From Boswellia sacra (taxonomy: Eukaryota > Streptophyta > Magnoliopsida > Sapindales > Burseraceae), in NCBI GenBank assembly GCA_013180625.2, contig SNVD02009802.1:356139-420138 (forward strand): a stretch of 64,000 bases of DNA. Direction: 5' to 3'. Below are positions 63,086-64,000 of this stretch, piece after piece. The position numbers were made by a program, and so were the translations under genes. Under the pieces are notes generated by a model that worked only from the letters and a program-made list of their open reading frames with translations, made no database searches and was not told where the DNA came from. The first letter of the stretch is position 1, and each line of letters starts with the position of its first letter.

Positions 63086-64000
63086 ATCATGGGAGGATCC
63101 AATCTCCGCTGTACTTCTCTAGTGGGCTTGGATCCTTCTTCGAACAAGAAATGGTGCAAGCATATGGCTGGGCCTTGGATGTTAGCAATCGTCCACTTAA
63201 TAGCTGTTTTGTGAACTCTAAGTACTCGGACGCGTTTCTCTTCTTGCGGTGGTGCAAGACCCATTTCTATTGTAACTAGTGAAGGATCTTTGTCACCCAA
63301 AAACACATGTCTCAAATAATCTGGAAGTAGCTTAAGCTCCAAGGTATTGGCTTTCATCACAGAAGGAAGAAGTTTCTCATTAGATAAAAGCAATTCAATG
63401 TACGAAACAACATACCTGTTTGTGATTATAGCTATAGTCTCATCTAAGCATGCCGTAGCTTCCTCCATTTCTTTGGACACTTGTATCAACCTTCCTGGTT
63501 CTTTGAAATTTTCTGTCCCTATGTGCTCACTAATAGCCATTTCCAATCCATCCTTGCAAGTTAACTCAAAATATTGTTGTGGCAAAGAATAAAAAATGTC
63601 AACTGTAAAAACAGAATGCAAGTCACTAGGGTACCTCATTGCCTCAAAAATATTGAAACGGATCACTTTGCCATCAAACTCTATGGTGAAAGTGCCATCA
63701 TGAACATCAATCTTGATTCTAGCAGTCTTCGAGAATGTTCTCCCTAAAAGAATCGGTGTTGGATTAGGAGATGTCTCATCCTCTATTTTAAGGACATAGA
63801 AGTCTGTTGGGAACACCAATTGATTCACCTGCACAAGCACATCTTCCACAACTCTTTTGGGATATGCATTAAAATGATCAGCAAGTTGAATGGTAATACC
63901 ATTTTTCGCAAAAGGTCCAAGATTTAAGGAAGCATAAATAGAATATGGCATGACATTAATAGATGCTTCTAAATCTAACATAGCTATTTCAAACTTGGTT
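63067..64000 (-). pseudogene. Gypsy aspartic protease region joined to the start of RT (partial)
   Basis: The frame enters from beyond the window and runs 300+ codons: DLEASINVMPYSIYASL (protease site), VVEDVLVQVNQLVFPTDFYV, PILLGRTFSKTARIKIDVHDG, then the linker LELKLLPDYLRHVFLGD, KTAIKWTIANIQG and the RT-start block KPTREVQRRLDPPMME, ending RTSG and stop at 63067. The active-site triplet, usually DLG or DSG, reads DLE (one base change), so catalysis should be lost. RT motifs that normally follow within ~30 codons are missing. Confidence 0.85.

Larger units (their letters stand above)
57522..64000 (-). mobile_element. Rearranged Ty3/Gypsy retrotransposon (3' part; runs off the window)
   Basis: On the minus strand, from right to left, it holds a protease-region frame (64000-63067), a post-integrase-type spacer, a second pol-type fragment, an unrecognised coding-like remnant, a short tandem repeat, an intronless LOG pseudogene, a long spacer, a polypurine tract and the 3' LTR. 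Reverse transcriptase, RNase H and integrase are absent: the protease frame ends shortly after the usual PPMME block and joins DNA normally found after integrase. The family looks Athila/Tat-like. The 5' LTR lies outside the window. Confidence 0.8.

Overview
This is nuclear DNA from a flowering plant, most likely a eudicot. It has short genes with GT-AG introns, AT-rich intergenic DNA, and many transposable elements of every major plant class. It also carries a plastid-derived insertion with ndhI. I cannot name the species.

Host genes I can support are few: a Myb/SANT-like domain gene (6219-7227, minus), WDR5A (11559-12607, plus), a three-exon plastid-targeted DUF6737-type membrane protein (13167-15230, minus), a DUF868 gene (19901-20803, minus), the NKAP/MAS2 homologue (28958-30502, minus), and a small two-exon gene for a 57-residue plant protein (50489-50881, plus) that is too short and too split to stand out as an open frame. 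They are ordinary, unlinked plant genes. WDR5A and the DUF6737-type gene are convergent.

The rest is mobile DNA. By region: AT-rich satellite (1-957); a 1.6-kb non-autonomous hAT with an exact 8-bp target duplication (3488-5101); a 1.2-kb Mutator-like element with ~280-bp inverted repeats and a 10-bp duplication (9878-11082) just upstream of WDR5A; a duplicated gene-5'-flank surrounding inverted-repeat DNA (15397-17298); a decayed GC-rich element (24118-24865); a 3.8-kb non-autonomous LTR element with 573-bp LTRs (31805-35576); a full-length but dead L1-type LINE with a 14-bp target duplication (36733-42749); a complete, apparently intact autonomous hAT (44153-49187) inserted into a plastid ndhI pseudogene; a diverged ~1.2-kb duplication with an hAT-like MITE between its copies (52.5-56.9 kb); and the 3' half of a rearranged Ty3/Gypsy element (57522 to beyond 64000) holding an intronless LOG pseudogene.

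The best candidates for a second look are the intact hAT inside the plastid insertion, with a three-exon transposase of 726 residues; the Gypsy element that carries a processed cytokinin-activating LOG copy and other chimeric coding pieces; the Mutator-like element near WDR5A; and the small two-exon gene. I found no new defence-like or operon-like system, no rRNA genes, no convincing tRNA gene and no CRISPR array.
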